Shown here: piece by piece, positions 30,120 to 42,167 of the stretch
How positions within the stretch are numbered: position 1 is the first letter of the stretch
How the letters are laid out: each line of letters begins with the position of its first letter
Assembly (NCBI GenBank): GCA_963575745.1
Contig: CAUYUJ010017810.1
Location: 159,956-223,955, forward strand
Source of the DNA: Prorocentrum cordatum
Lineage: Eukaryota; Sar; Dinophyceae; Prorocentrales; Prorocentraceae
Length of the DNA: 64,000 nt
Direction: 5' to 3'
Program-made: the position numbers and the translations under genes
Notes under the pieces: model-generated
What the model was told of the DNA's origin: nothing
What the model saw: the letters and a program-made list of their open reading frames with translations, nothing else
Database searches by the model: none

Positions 30120-30792
30120 AACAATTAGCGCCTCCTGGTCATGCATGAGTGTGTTCGGATCCGGGTGTTCGGCTTGCTGCGTTATGGTCAGCCTTGCGAT
30201 GTTCGGCTTAGTGTGGTAGGATGCGTGTGTTAATGTTTGGGTGTGCAGGGTTGCGGTGTTCAGGTCAGGGTGAGGGTGCTATCGTTAGGGTGTCATCGTT
30301 CGGGTGTTGGGGTTGGGCTGTTAGGGTTGGGGGTTTGGGGTGTTCGGGGTGGTGTGTTAGAGTTCGCGTTCCAGGGTTCGGGTTAGGGTGCTAGGTTTAG
30401 GGTGTTAGGGTTAGGGTGTTCTGTTTCGGGTGTTTGGGTTCGGATGCTCGGGTTCGGGGGCTCGGGTTAGGGTGAGAGAGTGAAAGGTTAAGGTGTTACG
30501 GGCAGTGTAGGGGTGCTCGGGTTAATGTCTGTTAGGGTTAAGGTGAAGGTCTTAGGTTTCGGGCTCGGTTGTTCGGGGTAGGGCTAGGATGCTGGTGTCA
30601 TGTTTTGGGTGTTATGGTTCGGGTGTTCGGCTTCCAATCTTAGTGTTATGGTTCAGGTGTCAGTGTTAGGCTGTTAGGGGTAGGGTTGGGTTTAGGGGGT
30701 TCTAGTTCTAGGCTTAAGGTGTTAGGGTTGGGGTGGTAGGGTGTTGGGATGCTAGGGTTAGGATGTTCGGGTTTGGGCATTCTGGTTAATGT
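30120..30792 (+). repeat. telomere-like degenerate repeat, second block
   Basis: About 650 bp of GTTAGGGT/GTTCGGGT/GGGTGTTAGG steps. Includes TTTAGGGTGTTAGGGTTAGG at about 30392. Too degenerate for an active telomere. Confidence 0.7.
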
Positions 30793-30794
30793 TC

Positions 30795-31215
30795 GGGCTC
30801 CCCAGTAGGGGGATTGGTTCCGTGGCCCAGAAACCGATGGGCGGAGTCTCCAAGTTTTCCGTTGCTCGAAAAACGGGGGTGGGGGCTCCAAGGTTTTTCC
30901 CTTTAGCCGAAAGGAGGGAGCGGGAGGGGCTTCTGGCAACGGGTGTCCAAGGACCCCCCCTCTTTGGAAGGGGGGGAGGTTAGCTTCCGGAGCGCGAGAG
31001 GGGGAAGGAAAGGGGGGCGTTTGGCGGGGGGGTACACAGGGTGGAGTAGCTAAGCTCTTTCCCCCCTTTGGAAATGGGGGGAGGGGGGGTACTTTCCTGA
31101 ACGCGAAAGAGGGAAACGGGGGGGTAGCTTCCCTGGGGCGGACAAAAATGGGGGGAATGGTAGTTAAAAGGGGCACCCCGTCCCGCCTTTGCTCTGGTCC
31201 TGTGTGCGCGCTCTC
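30795..31215 (+). repeat. G-run rich module, copy 2
   Basis: Same order of G runs, GCTTCC, GCGCGA and CCCCCCTTTGGAA blocks as copy 1, ending GCCTTTGCTCTGGTCCTG and GCGCGCTCTC. Confidence 0.65.
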
Positions 31216-31379
31216 TCGTTCGTTCTCCGCTGTGCTACTTTTTTTTCGAAGGGGGCGCTTCTTCTTCGGAAAGGGAGATACGTGGGGCGTATGAGGAGGG
31301 CACTCGGGACGGGAGGGCGTATATGTGGCATACCTTGATCCTCCTCTTACATTTCCTTTCCTTATGAATAACTCCGCCC

Positions 31380-31865
31380 TGTCACACCCCGAGGCTGGTC
31401 GAGAAACCGGGCCTGGCGTTTCCTTTAAGATTTCCTCAGCAGTCATGACCGCGCACATTCGTTAAGCAACATTGCAAGTGCTTCACGGATTGAGGGCGGG
31501 TGGTTTTCACAATGTGGCTCTCGCCGTAGCGCCGCGCACAGTCGTTTTCAAAAATAGCAAATGATTCGCGGATTTAGGGCGGGCCGTTTTTCGCTTTAGT
31601 GCCGCGCATATTCGTTATAATCACTTGCAATCGTGTTCACGGGTTCGCATGGTTAGCGCACCATACATGGTGTTTTGGAACGATTCAGGATTGTCCAGGC
31701 GCAATTGTTACGCTTGTTCGCGGTGTGGAAGCCCCAGGACTGGTGTTTCGGCACTAGTCAGATCGTCACGCCACAACCGTAAAGTTGACTCGTGGCGTGG
31801 GAGTCCCGAGAGTGGTGTTTTGGCACGCTTCAGGATCTTCAACTGGTTTATCCCCCAGCGGGGCA
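31380..31865 (+). repeat. two-module dispersed repeat, copy 3
   Basis: Left module: three units with CCGCGCACATTCG near 31448, 31530 and 31601. Right module: units with GCGGTGTGGAAGCCCCAGGA near 31719 and GGCGTGGGAGTCCCGAG near 31794, spaced about 75 bp. Same order and strand as copy 1. Confidence 0.75.
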
Positions 31866-31919
31866 CTCTCCTGAATGGAAACGATTCCTTGTAGGGGCCT
31901 ATGTTGAGTGAGCGTGGAG

Positions 31920-32435
31920 GGAGGGTTTATCCCCCTCCCCCTCCTCCTCCTCCTCTTCCTCCTTCTCCCCATCCCCACTCTCGTCATCCTCATACTCATC
32001 TCATCCTGCTGCCCCTCCTCAACCTTCCGATTATGTCCGATATGCCTCGATCCGGCTTTGCGTTCGCCCTGGCGTCGTCTTGGGCTAGCGGCCCCGCTCG
32101 TCGTCGTCGTCGTCGTCTTCGTCGTCGTTGTCGTCGTCGTCGTTGTCGTCGTCGTCGTCGTCGTCGTCGTCGTCCCCTCCGCAGGCCTCCGGGCGCGTCG
32201 CGGGCAGCGTCGCTCACCGGAGGGCAGACACGCATCCACCTCGCTCCACCCCCCGTGCGCCCCCCCAGGAGGAAGCCGTCGGGGGCCCAACCGTGTCCGC
32301 ACTCGCCGGCCGGGGGCGTCCCAGGATCGGGCCCGACGAACGGGTCGGGGGCGGACTGAATTCTCCTTCTCCTCCTCCTCCTCCTCCTCCTCCCTCTCCT
32401 CCCCCCCTCCTCCTCCTTCTTCTCCGTATCCTCTT
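31920..32435 (+). repeat. CT-rich and TCG triplet repeats
   Basis: CCTCCTCC at 31931-31975, a TCG/GTC triplet run at 32098-32174, and TCC triplets at 32360-32425. Confidence 0.85.
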
Positions 32436-32765
32436 CAGATGCCCAGAAGAGTCGGGGGTGGACAGAACCCCCACCCTGGCACGTCGATTAGTGAATTGTC
32501 CGTTGTCGGTTTTCGAAGAGGGTGCCGCGGCCGTCGTTTTCCAGGCTGGCGCCCGCCAGGTTTGGGCCCGAGGTCGTTTTCACTGAGCCACGTTTTGCTA
32601 GAGGGGGTTCTGTCCATCCCTGGAGCAGGATCAAATGGGCGAGGGAAGAAAGCACGGTCGACCCCCGACATTCGCCCGTAAGCTGTCCGCGTAGAGTCGC
32701 GCGTAAGCTTTCTCTTCCCCACGCGATGTGCCGTGCTGGCGACCCTCGTAGGCCGCAGCGTAAGG
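32436..32765. other. no gene recognised
   Basis: Mixed composition with no repeat and no convincing frame. Confidence 0.35.
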
Positions 32766-32966
32766 TCGTTACGTCATCTCTCGCGTGAAGCCCATTTCTT
32801 CCCGTCGCTCGAATGAGCGATCCAGTTTGATGTCGCACTCCTTTTGCATTTTATTCAGGCCCGTCTCGAGCACCTCTCTCGCCGCTTTTCGATGTACCGA
32901 GCCGGGGGCGAGATGCAATATGAAAGCAACAGCTTCTGGATTGAATGGCTTCGGCAGTTTGTTCGC
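32766..32966 (-). CDS. possible coding fragment, unidentified
   Basis: Minus frame of about 66 codons, non-repetitive, bounded upstream by a TAA and ending at a TAA near 32773. It contains KLPKPFNPEAVAFILHL, GSVHRKAAREVLETGLNKMQ and FERREEMGF. It has no Met at the start, so it is an internal or last exon or a fragment. The family is not recognised. Confidence 0.3.
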
Positions 32967-33460
32967 CGTCTTTTATTTGACCAGGATTTCTTACGAGTAT
33001 TCCCATAGTGTTTGGCGTGCTGGATGTGATTGTCTTGATTCTATTCGGCAGTCATCGCGCATGCTATCTCGTTGTTCCCGTGGTGGGGCCAAAGCGGTGC
33101 ATAGCTCACACAGCAAGTTTAGCATTTGTTTGGGTGTGTGCTGGATATCGGTGCACTGGTATATCCTTGATGTAGGAAACATGATGCCCACCTGCAACGT
33201 TAATAGCAGCCATGACTGGGCGAGGCCTCAACAACCACGTTTGCTAGATATGCATTGCGAGCCGCGGGCGACCTGACCAGCTCGGGAAGGGCTGCCGCGC
33301 AGAGTGCTGCCATGGCTCGGGTAGGCTGGGACAGCAATTCGGAGTCTTCTGCTGTTCCCACTGACGGCTAGTGTGTCATGGTGCGGCCCGCGTGGGCCGA
33401 TCGGCCTCCGTGTCCGTCGCTCGTCTGAGCAGCCATGAACCAGCTGCTCCCTCGTCCCCT
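32967..33460. other. no gene recognised
   Basis: AT-richer than its surroundings. Short minus frames exist without domains. Confidence 0.35.
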
Positions 33461-33465
33461 TGAGA

Positions 33466-33550
33466 CGGTTGCGACGGCGGCGGCTGCGGCGACGGTAGCA
33501 ACGGCGGCGGCTGCGAGGGCGGCGGCAGCGGCGACGCGGGCCCGAGCGAG
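33466..33550 (+). repeat. GGC/GACGGC triplet-rich patch
   Basis: GCGGCGGCTGCGGCGACGG steps. A 44-codon ORF (33434-33568) through it is Ala-rich and not supported as a gene. Confidence 0.7.
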
Positions 33551-33569
33551 CCCCAGGTCGAAGCTCTGA

Positions 33570-34490
33570 GCCCGCCGTTGTCGCAGTGGCGTGCGCCAGG
33601 CCGGGTCTGGGGGGTCCCTACCCCTTGGCGTGGCCGCCGCGCCTTCCCGTTCTGGGAGGTGTTCCTTGCTCTCCTTCCTTGCTGTTGTTCAGTCCTTTAT
33701 CCCGTTGTCTTCTTCTCCACTCCTCTCTCCCCTGCCTGCTTCCCTCCCTCCCTGGTCCGTCTTCCCCTCTTCCCCTTTCCCTCCTTCGCGCCCCATGGTA
33801 CCTGCTCTCTCCTGCCGGGTCCCACAGGACCTCGACAGCCCCCCCAGAGCCCCCGAGCCCCCCCAAAGACCACTTGAACCCCACGAAGGTTCACGAGGAA
33901 GATAAAGTATGATAAGCATACACTTTCGAATGTCCGCGCGGATTTCTTGGGTCGGTGCTGGGTCCTCAGGGAGCAGTTTCCAGCGAGGACACAAGAATGC
34001 ACGTGCACCTACGAAGGTTATGTTCATGCAGTTTTTCTCAATCTACCGTCCCAAGTCCTTCATCGTCCCTCCTCGGTCTTCCATTTTGCATCCTTCAGTT
34101 CTATTGCCGCGGAATCTGCAAAGCCAGGTGCCGCCGGCAAGAGAGGTGCATAGCCACGCGTAGTGCGCTAGGGGAGGAATGGACGGAGGGGGACCATACG
34201 GTTATACAGTCAAGATGCCGAAGCAAGGACCACTTGGGGCGCAGGAGGGGCTCCGCTTTTCGGGCCGTCCTCGGATCGGTTTTATAGGTGGCCTAGGCTC
34301 GTCGTCACCAGAGAAGCCCCTTCGTTTTTCATTTGGTTTTCCACATGGCGGCACGGTGGCTGTTCCTCACGATGACCCGGCAGGGGGGACCCCCTATTTC
34401 CCTCACAGCGTTTCTCTTGGAGGTTCCAACCGTGGTAAAACCTCTTTCCCAACCAGTGCTTGCACTCAGGGGGTTTACCTATGGTCCAAG
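33570..34490. other. intergenic
   Basis: C/T-rich 33660-33880, with a patch of CCCCCAGAGCCCCCGAG near 33840. No gene recognised. Confidence 0.35.
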
Positions 34491-34494
34491 GAAA

Positions 34495-34785
34495 AGGGGC
34501 CTGGGTGTTGGTTCAGCGGCTATGCTCTCGCCGTCGCCGCCCCGTTGCCGCCTCGGCGCCCGTCGTCTGGGCCTGGGTGTCGGTCTGGCAGCTCCGTGGT
34601 CGCCATCGCCGCCCCGTCGCCGCCTCGTTGTCGACTCGCCGCACCCCATGATCTGGGTCTGGGTGTCGGTTGGGCAGCTCCGTGGTCGCCGTCGCTGCTT
34701 TGTCGCCGCCCGTCGTCTGGGCCTGGGTGCCGGTTTGGCGACCCCGTGGTCGCCGTCGCTGCCTCGTTTCCGCCCTGTCACCGCC
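34495..34785 (+). repeat. GC-rich minisatellite of long units
   Basis: Three to four diverged copies containing TGGGCCTGGGTGTCGGT, GGCAGCTCCGTGGTCGCC and GTCGCCGCC. Confidence 0.75.
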
Positions 34786-34837
34786 CTGGATCTTGCACCA
34801 CATATGTTCTCTGGTTTAAAGCAGTAATAGGATCTCC

Positions 34838-36953
34838 CCCCCCCGGACTTAACGGTTCTCTTTTTCGTATTGCAATTCACGTCTGATTCTGTCCCATCGT
34901 CCATCTGATGGATAAATTCGTACCATCCCAGGCAGGCCGGTATCGCCCCCCCTTAGCCTCTGCAGGAAGTGCTATGCGCGCACACTCGTTTATTAAACAT
35001 CACCAGTTTCCGAAATCCCTTGCAACAAATGGGACGAAGTGCTCACGCGCGCGTCGTCGCGCGCGCATCAGGAAATCTTTCAAACACCTGCGGCTTCGTG
35101 TGGATTTCAAAACCGAGTGTCCCGAATAATATCACACATTATGGTCTCCCAAGTTCAGTTTTCAAAATGCCTGCGCTCGCGCTCTTGCGTATTCCTATGA
35201 AACCCGTTGGTATTAAATTTTGGAAAATGCTACCAAGCGTGCCTTTCGCGCGCATGTCGAAGTCGCTCGAACGCCCTTGCGCGCGTGCTGTCGCTCGAAT
35301 CCCTTACAACAGGCGGGACGAGCTCCTCACGCGCGCGTCGTCGCGCGCGCATGCGGGCATCTTTCAAACACTTCAGTTTTCGTAGGGATTTCAAAATCGA
35401 GTATCCCAGAAAACATATAACAGCACATGGTTTTGCAACATCAGCACCAACATCAGCACTGGTGCTCCCGCGAAATCTTAAAAACAAAGACCACCGTTTT
35501 TTTGGGGGGGCGGGGGGCAACACGTTTGTTGAATTCGACCTAACGGGCCGGTCGCGCCGCGTGTCGACATCATTCGAACGCCCTTGCGCGCGTGCTGGGG
35601 GGGGGGGGGGGCGCGATTCGTGTCAAATAATACCATGCGAGCCACTCGCGCGTCGGCCGCGCGCGCATGTCGAACTCCTTCCACATACTCCCTCACTGAC
35701 GCGCGGACGCCGTCAGCGTCGTCGGCGTGATCAGCTATGGCGCCGTCATTGGACATGCCGCCGTCGATACCATTATCGTCACCAGCATCGCCATTGCCAT
35801 CGTCGTCTCTACCGTTGTCGACGTTGCCATGATACCGCGCCCGCACAAGTCGCCGACTCGCATTGAAGTGCCCGTTGGGAAGTGCCCAGCGGTCAGCGCC
35901 ACCGCGGCCGCGTCGGTCACGCCAACCTAACTGGCCGCTGTGCGCGCAAGCATGCGCGGGCCAGCGCGGCCGCAGAGATGCTCCAGCTAACGCCAAACAC
36001 TCATTGCAATCGCTGCCGCATGAGTTTGGCAAACCGAATTGCGGGGTGGGTGGGTGGGATGGTTACGCGAGCAGTGGGGTTGACAACCCCTGCGAACAGA
36101 AATTCGTTGCGCCGCTTAGGTATGAGAATGTATCCCCCCCGAAGTCAACGGCCCCCCTTCGCGTATTCCCATTTGCATAGGATCCTGCCCCATCTTCCAT
36201 CTTGAGTAGGAGTTCGTACCATCTCAGGCAGGCCGATATCGCATCCTCCCACCCCTCATCTTCTGCAAGGAGTTCTGTGCGCGCGCACTCTTGTATCTTC
36301 AGTCATTAGTTTCCAAAAGTCCAATGCGTGGGTTCGACAAGCCAAATTACGAGTGGGTGTGTGGAATGGTTGCGGGATCCGTGGAATTGGTAATTTCATG
36401 TTCGGCAGCGTGAGCTGCGCCACTTATATTCTCTTTTCAAAAAAGGAAGCAGGACCCCCCCCTGTATCGATCTTTTTTTCCCCGTGTTGCAATTTATGTA
36501 TGATTCTGCCCCATCATCCATCCTAAACATGAAACCCTACCATCCCAACCGAGCCAGTATCGACCCTCCCTGCCATCCTCTGCAACAAATGCCATTGCGC
36601 GCGCGTGCGTCCATACAACATCTTTAGTTTTCAATAACCTTTTGCACAACAACTGAGACGAAGTGCGCGCGCGCGTCGTTGCGCGCGCATGCCGAAATCC
36701 TTCCCGAACCCGTGGTTTCGGAAGGATTGCAAAACCGAGTGTCCAAAACACATATAAACAATACATGGTTTCGCAACGCGTACTTTCAACGCATGCGTGT
36801 GCGCGCGTTCTTGCGAATTCTCAAACAAGCCATCGGTTTTTCAAAATTTTCAAAAAATGCTACCACGTGGGCTTCGCGCGCGCATGTCGAAAGCGTTCGA
36901 GCGTCTCTGCGCGCGTGCCGTCGCGAGACAAGTGTTGGGTACCTGATTTTGAA
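34838..36953 (+). repeat. GCGCGC-rich higher-order repeat, left block
   Basis: At least three partial copies of a long composite unit. Shared landmarks: TTGCAATT...TGATTCTGCCCCATC at 34865, 36180 and 36490; GCGCGCGTCGTCGCGCGCGCAT at about 35045, 35331 and 36669; CAAAACCGAGTGTCC at 35108 and 36740; TTCAAACACCT/TTTCAAACACTTC at 35078 and 35361. The segment 35575-36065 recurs at 39770-40235. Confidence 0.75.
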
Positions 36954-36954
36954 G

Positions 36955-39620
36955 GTCTTCGTGCCGTGGGCGGTGGGCGAGTAGCTTCTGCAGGCCTTGC
37001 CGGAAAAAAGGGGGAATGGATAATGGTATTTGCACATCTTCCTCGCGCTGGCCTATTGAACATTCAACGCGAAGGTGCATTGGAAATGGTGCGATCAATT
37101 ATTCCGCAACACCGTAAAGACTGGAACGCAGTGGTTGGAGTTGACGTGAAGGCAGGAGAGGGCCATCAAAGCGAAGAGGACAACCCAACGTGTAGCAGCA
37201 TAAATGGTCTGGGAGGCAGGACAGACTGAGGCGACCAATTTCTAGCTTGAGCAACGTCTAACAATTTTTCCATTACGAACGTATACTTCAAGAAACGATT
37301 CGATGATATATGGGCGCGCCAGTTGTGGAGCGCTGGGGGGCGCAGGCAACTTGACGACGTCTTGATTGACGTGGCTTTACAACCATAATTACTCAATGCA
37401 GATATCGTTCCTCATATTGTTTATCGCTCAGACCATCGGGCGGCGTGGGCCAATTTTGGGAGAGTCCGGAAGAGAAGGATAATGTGGCCAAGCCCCAAAA
37501 GAGGAAACTATTGGACGCGCAGTATTGAAGAATGCAAGTGCCACGAAGCCCAGAGCATTGCGCTGCAGGATTGCCCAAACAATGAGACGGCAGTCGAGCA
37601 GGCAATATTGACAGCAGCAGCGGAAAGTGGCAGGGGAAAACGATGGAAAAAATGAAATCCAATAAGGCGACGACAAAATCAAGCCACTAAAAAAAGAAAG
37701 GGACGAGGCCATTACGAACGAAAAACGAATACACAAAACAATGCGTTTGAACAGGGAGCTGCGACAGCGTGCACGGGAGACGCAGAACGAAGTAATGGAT
37801 GAGCTGATCGAGTGGGGGGCCGCCAACAAGCTACCGCAAATCCGGGAGTATTTCAAGAAAGACAGGCGCATTGCTGGCCTCAGAGACAGCATTGGTCACG
37901 CGCGAACTGACTCGAAGGGGATTGCATAGGTATTCGCTTCTTTTTAATCAATCTTTGTATGCAGCACCCTGCGAGGCCATGGCAGATACGCAACGTGGAA
38001 TTAATATGTCGGCGCAAGAGCGACAAGAAGACATGGTAGTCTGCGTAAGAAAGTTGAGGCGCAAAAAGGCATGTACCGAGGATGGTCTCGTGGCAGAGAT
38101 GCTGAAAGATGGAGGGCTTGGAATGGTTGATGCAATTTCGCACTTGTTTGCTGGTTTGCTGAATGGGGAAACGCGCGCTCCAGAGTCGTGGGGCGTGTCC
38201 AAAATCGTGGTATTATCAAATCTGAGAAGCCACTTTACCCCAAAAATGCATGACGATTGCCATCATCCCTGTTCTGAGCAAGCTATACAGCAGCGTGTTG
38301 CTGGAGAGGATGGGGTACATCCTAGCTAGCACCGAGATTCCTGAGGAAATGGGGTTCTGGAGTGGATACGGCTGTTGTGATTTGGTGCGCTGCTTGAGAG
38401 TGATCAGCGAAAAAGGGGCAGGCTGGGGGGAAACGGTATGGGCTGTATCAGTTGATCTGGACACGGCGTTCGACATAGCCATGCATGCGGCTGTTTTCAC
38501 GGGGTTGCAAATCGTGGGTGTGCGCTAAGAAGAGATGTGCGCGAACCACGATTTGCACCGGTATCGACGTGCGTGCGTGCAGCTGGACCAGAACGCCCGC
38601 AGCAGGTACTTCGACATCGCGCGCGGCGCCAGGCAAGGCGATCCGATGTCACCAGCGCTCTTCGCAAACACAGTGCGCAACAGCATGGTCAAGCTTAAGG
38701 GAAAATGGGGGAAGAAGTCGTACGGATGCATCGTGGGGGGCAGCTGCTTGGAAGGATTCCGGATGGCGTGCGCCATGTTCGCGGGCGACGCAACCCTACA
38801 TGCGAAATCCAGACGAGCAATTGCCAGGATGCTGGCGGAGATCTGGGAAGAATTGGCAAGCGTCAGCTTGAACTCAAACGCGCGCACATGCCGCGTGCAA
38901 TGTTGGGGAGGTGTGCAGTCGCAGGTTAAAAAATCAAACTGGGGGGAGAGGAGTACCCTACGGCAGGCAGCGCGTCGGGAGTCAAGGTGTTGGAGCCTTG
39001 GTTAGAGTGCATGGAACTACGTCAATAGAGTCTGAGGCGCGGCTCCGGGCGGGATTGGCGAATAATTCCAGCTTGTCATATTTACTTACCAAGAAGAGAA
39101 CATCCCAAGCAAAACGTTACAACTGTTGGATTCCATTGTATACGCGACAGTTCTTTGGTGCTCTGAATCATAGAAGTTGATTGTGGCCCAAAAGAGAAAA
39201 CTCAGAAGCGTCCAGAGATCCATGTTGAGACGTATGATTGGGTTCGGGAAGGAGGCCAAATGAGGATTATATTTCATGGGCGCGAAGAGCGACGCGGGGG
39301 GCATATCAGAAGGCGCGACGTGCAGGCGTGCCATGCTGAACAGAAGCATTTTTACGTTACAAATGGAGGTGGGCTGGGAAAATTGCAAATCTGTCGCTGG
39401 AGAGATGGGCCAAAAAGACATGTGAATAGCGAAAGTATGAATTGTGGTCAAGACAATCTCGGGGAGCTCTGACATGCCGCGTCCGGTCGCGACCGGGGCG
39501 CTTCGTCCGATGGGAGGGCCATGCTGTTTGTTTTATTAAGGAGTCGCGGGCCGAAATTGCCATGCTGCCAGAGGTATGGCACAATTATGAAGTTGAGCTC
39601 GCGAACTGCATGTGGCGCTG
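36955..39620 (+). pseudogene. LINE (non-LTR retrotransposon) with endonuclease and RT, decayed
   Basis: AP-endonuclease-type domain in one frame: HLPRAG and DWNAVVGVDVKAGEG (37020-37165), TNVYFKKRFDDIWARQLW and RQLDDVLIDV (37280-37380), then VYRSDHRAAW (near 37420-37450). It is interrupted by in-frame stops at 37227, near 37242 and after 37380. A basic linker follows. RT: KKACTEDGLVAEMLKDG (38060-38115), then a frame change near 38230, IIPVLSKLYSSVLLERM, GFWSGYGCCDL, VSVDLDTAFD, TAA at 38526, GARQGDPMSPALFAN (38629-38673) and FAGDATL (38778-38798). In the last the usual Y/FADD has lost its first Asp to Gly. Further on, LRSVQRSMLRRMIGF (39200-39245) and RPGRFVRWEGH (39480-39530) mark the C-terminal region. 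Stops, shifts and the altered catalytic box make it non-functional. Confidence 0.75.
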
Positions 39621-39769
39621 TTTTCACGTTGTTCCCGTAACCCAGCCTTCCTGGAGGCCGGCGCGTTTGGCGCGCTTGCCGCCATTGCGTGGGTCGCCTC
39701 TGGGCGATGGCAGACTCGTCCGACTCGCTTATGCAATTCTGCCAAACGGGCCTCTGGGGCCGCATGCCG

Positions 39770-40235
39770 GCATCATTCGCACGCCCTTGCGCGCGTGCTG
39801 AGGGGGCCCGATTCGTGTCAAATCAAAGCATGCGGGCCAACTCTCGCGCGTCGGTCGGGCGCGCGTGTTGAATTCTTTCCAAAACCTTCATCACCGACGC
39901 GAGGACGCCGTCGTCGTCGTCGGCGTGATCAGCATCGGTGCCCGCACTAGCCGCGCGTTCGTCGGTGTGAACATCGTCGCCAGCATCGCCACCATCAGCA
40001 ACGCGCCCGCCCAAGTCGCCGAGTCGCAATGAAGTGCCCGCTGGGATGCGCCCAGCGGTCAGCGCCACCGCGGCCGCGTCGGTGGCGCCAAACTAGCTGG
40101 CTGCTGCGCGCGCGTGCCAGGGTTGGCGCGGCCGCAAAGATGCACCAGCCAACGCCAAGCATGCATCGCAATCGCCACCGCATTGTTTTTGCAAACCAAA
40201 TTGCGGGTGGGTGGGTGGGATGGTTGCAATAACAT
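39770..40235 (+). repeat. GCGCGC-rich higher-order repeat, right block
   Basis: Diverged copy of 35575-36065 in the same orientation: shared CGCCCTTGCGCGCGTGCTG, GGCGTGATCAGC, AGCGGTCAGCGCCACCGCGG and GGTGGGTGGGTGGGATGGTT. The decayed LINE lies between the two blocks. Confidence 0.8.
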
Positions 40236-40254
40236 GGTATATGTCAAGTCATGG

Positions 40255-40505
40255 TGCAAAAAAATTGCACCACATAAGTTGCTTAACGTAGATGGTACGA
40301 CACAGATTACGCCTCAGATGATACACCACGTGTATTGTACCACGTAGAGTGTACAACATCGATTGCACCACATGGGTCGCACCACGTAGATCGCATCTCG
40401 TAGATCGCACAAAATACAGTGCACCACGCATATCGCACCGCATGGATGTACCACATATGTTGCAGCACGTATATTGCACAACATAGATAGCACCACATAT
40501 ATTCG
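40255..40505 (+). repeat. 14-bp minisatellite
   Basis: About 18 copies of GCACCACGTAGATC with substitutions. Confidence 0.9.
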
Positions 40506-41180
40506 ATAACGCAACATCGATTGATCACCTCCCTGAGCTTCTCCTGAGCGTTCATCGGCATTATTTCCGCCTCGTCCATTTCATTCCTCAAGCTGTCAAC
40601 CTGGTCCGTAGTGGGTGCATGATGGCCCGTTGCGTTGCTTCGGCCCATTCTGGCATTCCATTCGCTCGGGTGGTCAGAAAATCCTCGTTGTCCATCTTGC
40701 GCGCTTTGTGGGCACCCAGGCTGCAAATGGTTTCTTTTGCTTCACTTGCCTGCCCGCCATACAAGAACATACAAACAGGGATAACCTGTGTCTCGCGAGC
40801 ATGCTCGAGCCCTGTCATGAGCCGACAACTAGCACCCGCGCCCATGAGACTCCCAGGTTGCTCGGGGTGGATTTCCGCCCCGGCCAGACATGTGTGAGTC
40901 GGATGGGGGTCCCCGCTCGGATGGGCCCCCCCTTGGGGATCGACGGCCCGCACCCACACCTGCAGCGCCCTCGCGCTTTGCCCTCCCGCCTCTCCCCATG
41001 CAGGCCCGAGAGCGTGCAATTCGTTCCACACCCCGAGGCCCTCCTTCGAGTAGGGGATCGGCCGCAGAATTTCGTTGCCCCAGCAGTGACTTTCTCGTCG
41101 ATTCCATGACTCATGCGTAGGGGGTTTGTAAATATACTTGGCAGTATGCATGTATGTATCTATTTATGTATACATGTTAT
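40506..41180. other. no supported gene
   Basis: Minus frames include a short helical stretch (about 40527-40620: DQVDSLRNEMDEAE, MNAQEKLREVINR) that might be a fragment of coding DNA, but neighbouring frames give equally plausible text. Nothing else seen. Confidence 0.3.
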
Positions 41181-41183
41181 GTC

Positions 41184-41215
<32 letters not shown>

Positions 41216-41262
41216 TGTATGTATGTATGTATGTATGCATGCATGCATGTATGTATGTATGT
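41181..41262 (+). repeat. ATGT microsatellite, without insertion
   Basis: About 80 bp of ATGT and GCAT steps. Same motif as the retroelement target, no element here. Confidence 0.95.
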
Positions 41263-41489
41263 GTTGATCAAGGCACATACATGAAAATACTGAGGGCATG
41301 GCAGATATGAGGGCAGCGCAGATCGTGCATGTCTGGCGATGTGTTCTTCCGCATGGAGTTTTCATATGCAGATCTCCGCCCCGCGTGGAGAAGGGGTTGT
41401 GTGTTCTCACCGAGTCTGCGAAGAAAGTGATAACCTCCGTGGGTCAGAGAAGGTTCTGCGCTTTTGTCGTGGATTCGGCGAAACAGTAA

Positions 41490-41580
41490 TGAAGGATTGC
41501 AAAGAAACCCGAAGGATTGCAAAACAACCCGAAGGATTGCAAAAAAAACCCTTCGAGAGTTTGCAAACAAACCCTTCGAG
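41490..41580 (+). repeat. 20-bp tandem repeat
   Basis: GAAGGATTGCAAA(R)AAACCC at 41491, 41511 and 41531, followed by a diverged fourth copy. Confidence 0.85.
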
Positions 41581-41949
41581 ATACAGCAATTCTGTAGCCG
41601 ATCTTCTATTCGACTCCTCCCCCCGCGCTTCCTCGCCGCCCTCGGCGCTCCTCGGCCCCCCGCGGCCCCCTGCTCGGCCAGGGGGCAGAAGTCAAGACAG
41701 GGCTGGAGACGAGACAGCAAACAAACTGCCGAAGGACCACACGTGCTGCACTCGGCCTTCGCTTTGCGCCCTCCGCCGCGACTTCCCCCGCCGCTCCGCG
41801 GGCCCCCTCGCCCTCTGCTCTGCGTGGTGTTGGCCTGCAGACTCCGCCGCCCTGGCCCGTGGGCCCTCCAGGAGGGACCTGCCCCGCGGTGCGGAAGAGA
41901 TCCCGTCGCGGATACTGGCGGTGCCCTCCTTGCGCGCAGAAACGGAGGA
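41581..41949. other. no gene recognised
   Basis: GC-rich; overlapping frames are open without domains. Confidence 0.35.
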
Positions 41950-42110
41950 GGATGAGGGAGGGAAGGAGGAGGGAGGGAGGGAGGGGGGGGGGGAGGGAGG
42001 AGGGAGGGGGAGGGAGGGAGGGGGAGGGAGGGGAGGGAGGGAGGGAGGGAGGGAGGAGGAAGAGGAGGAGGAGGAGGAGGAGGAGGAGGAGGAGGAGGAG
42101 GAGGAGGAGG
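41950..42110 (+). repeat. GGGA/GGA purine tract
   Basis: Almost pure G/A for 160 bp. Confidence 0.95.
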
Positions 42111-42167
42111 GCCTGGGACCAACGGGCCATGGTCGTGACATTGGGGCCAACGGGACGTCGTCGTGTG

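Noticed and set aside
30385-30420. True telomere
   Set aside because: Repeats are short and degenerate and continue into ordinary internal sequence on both sides.
35478-36032. Conserved minus-strand protein (also in part at 39823-40183)
   Set aside because: The similarity is at DNA level across the whole 490-bp repeat, including non-coding parts, with frames broken between copies.
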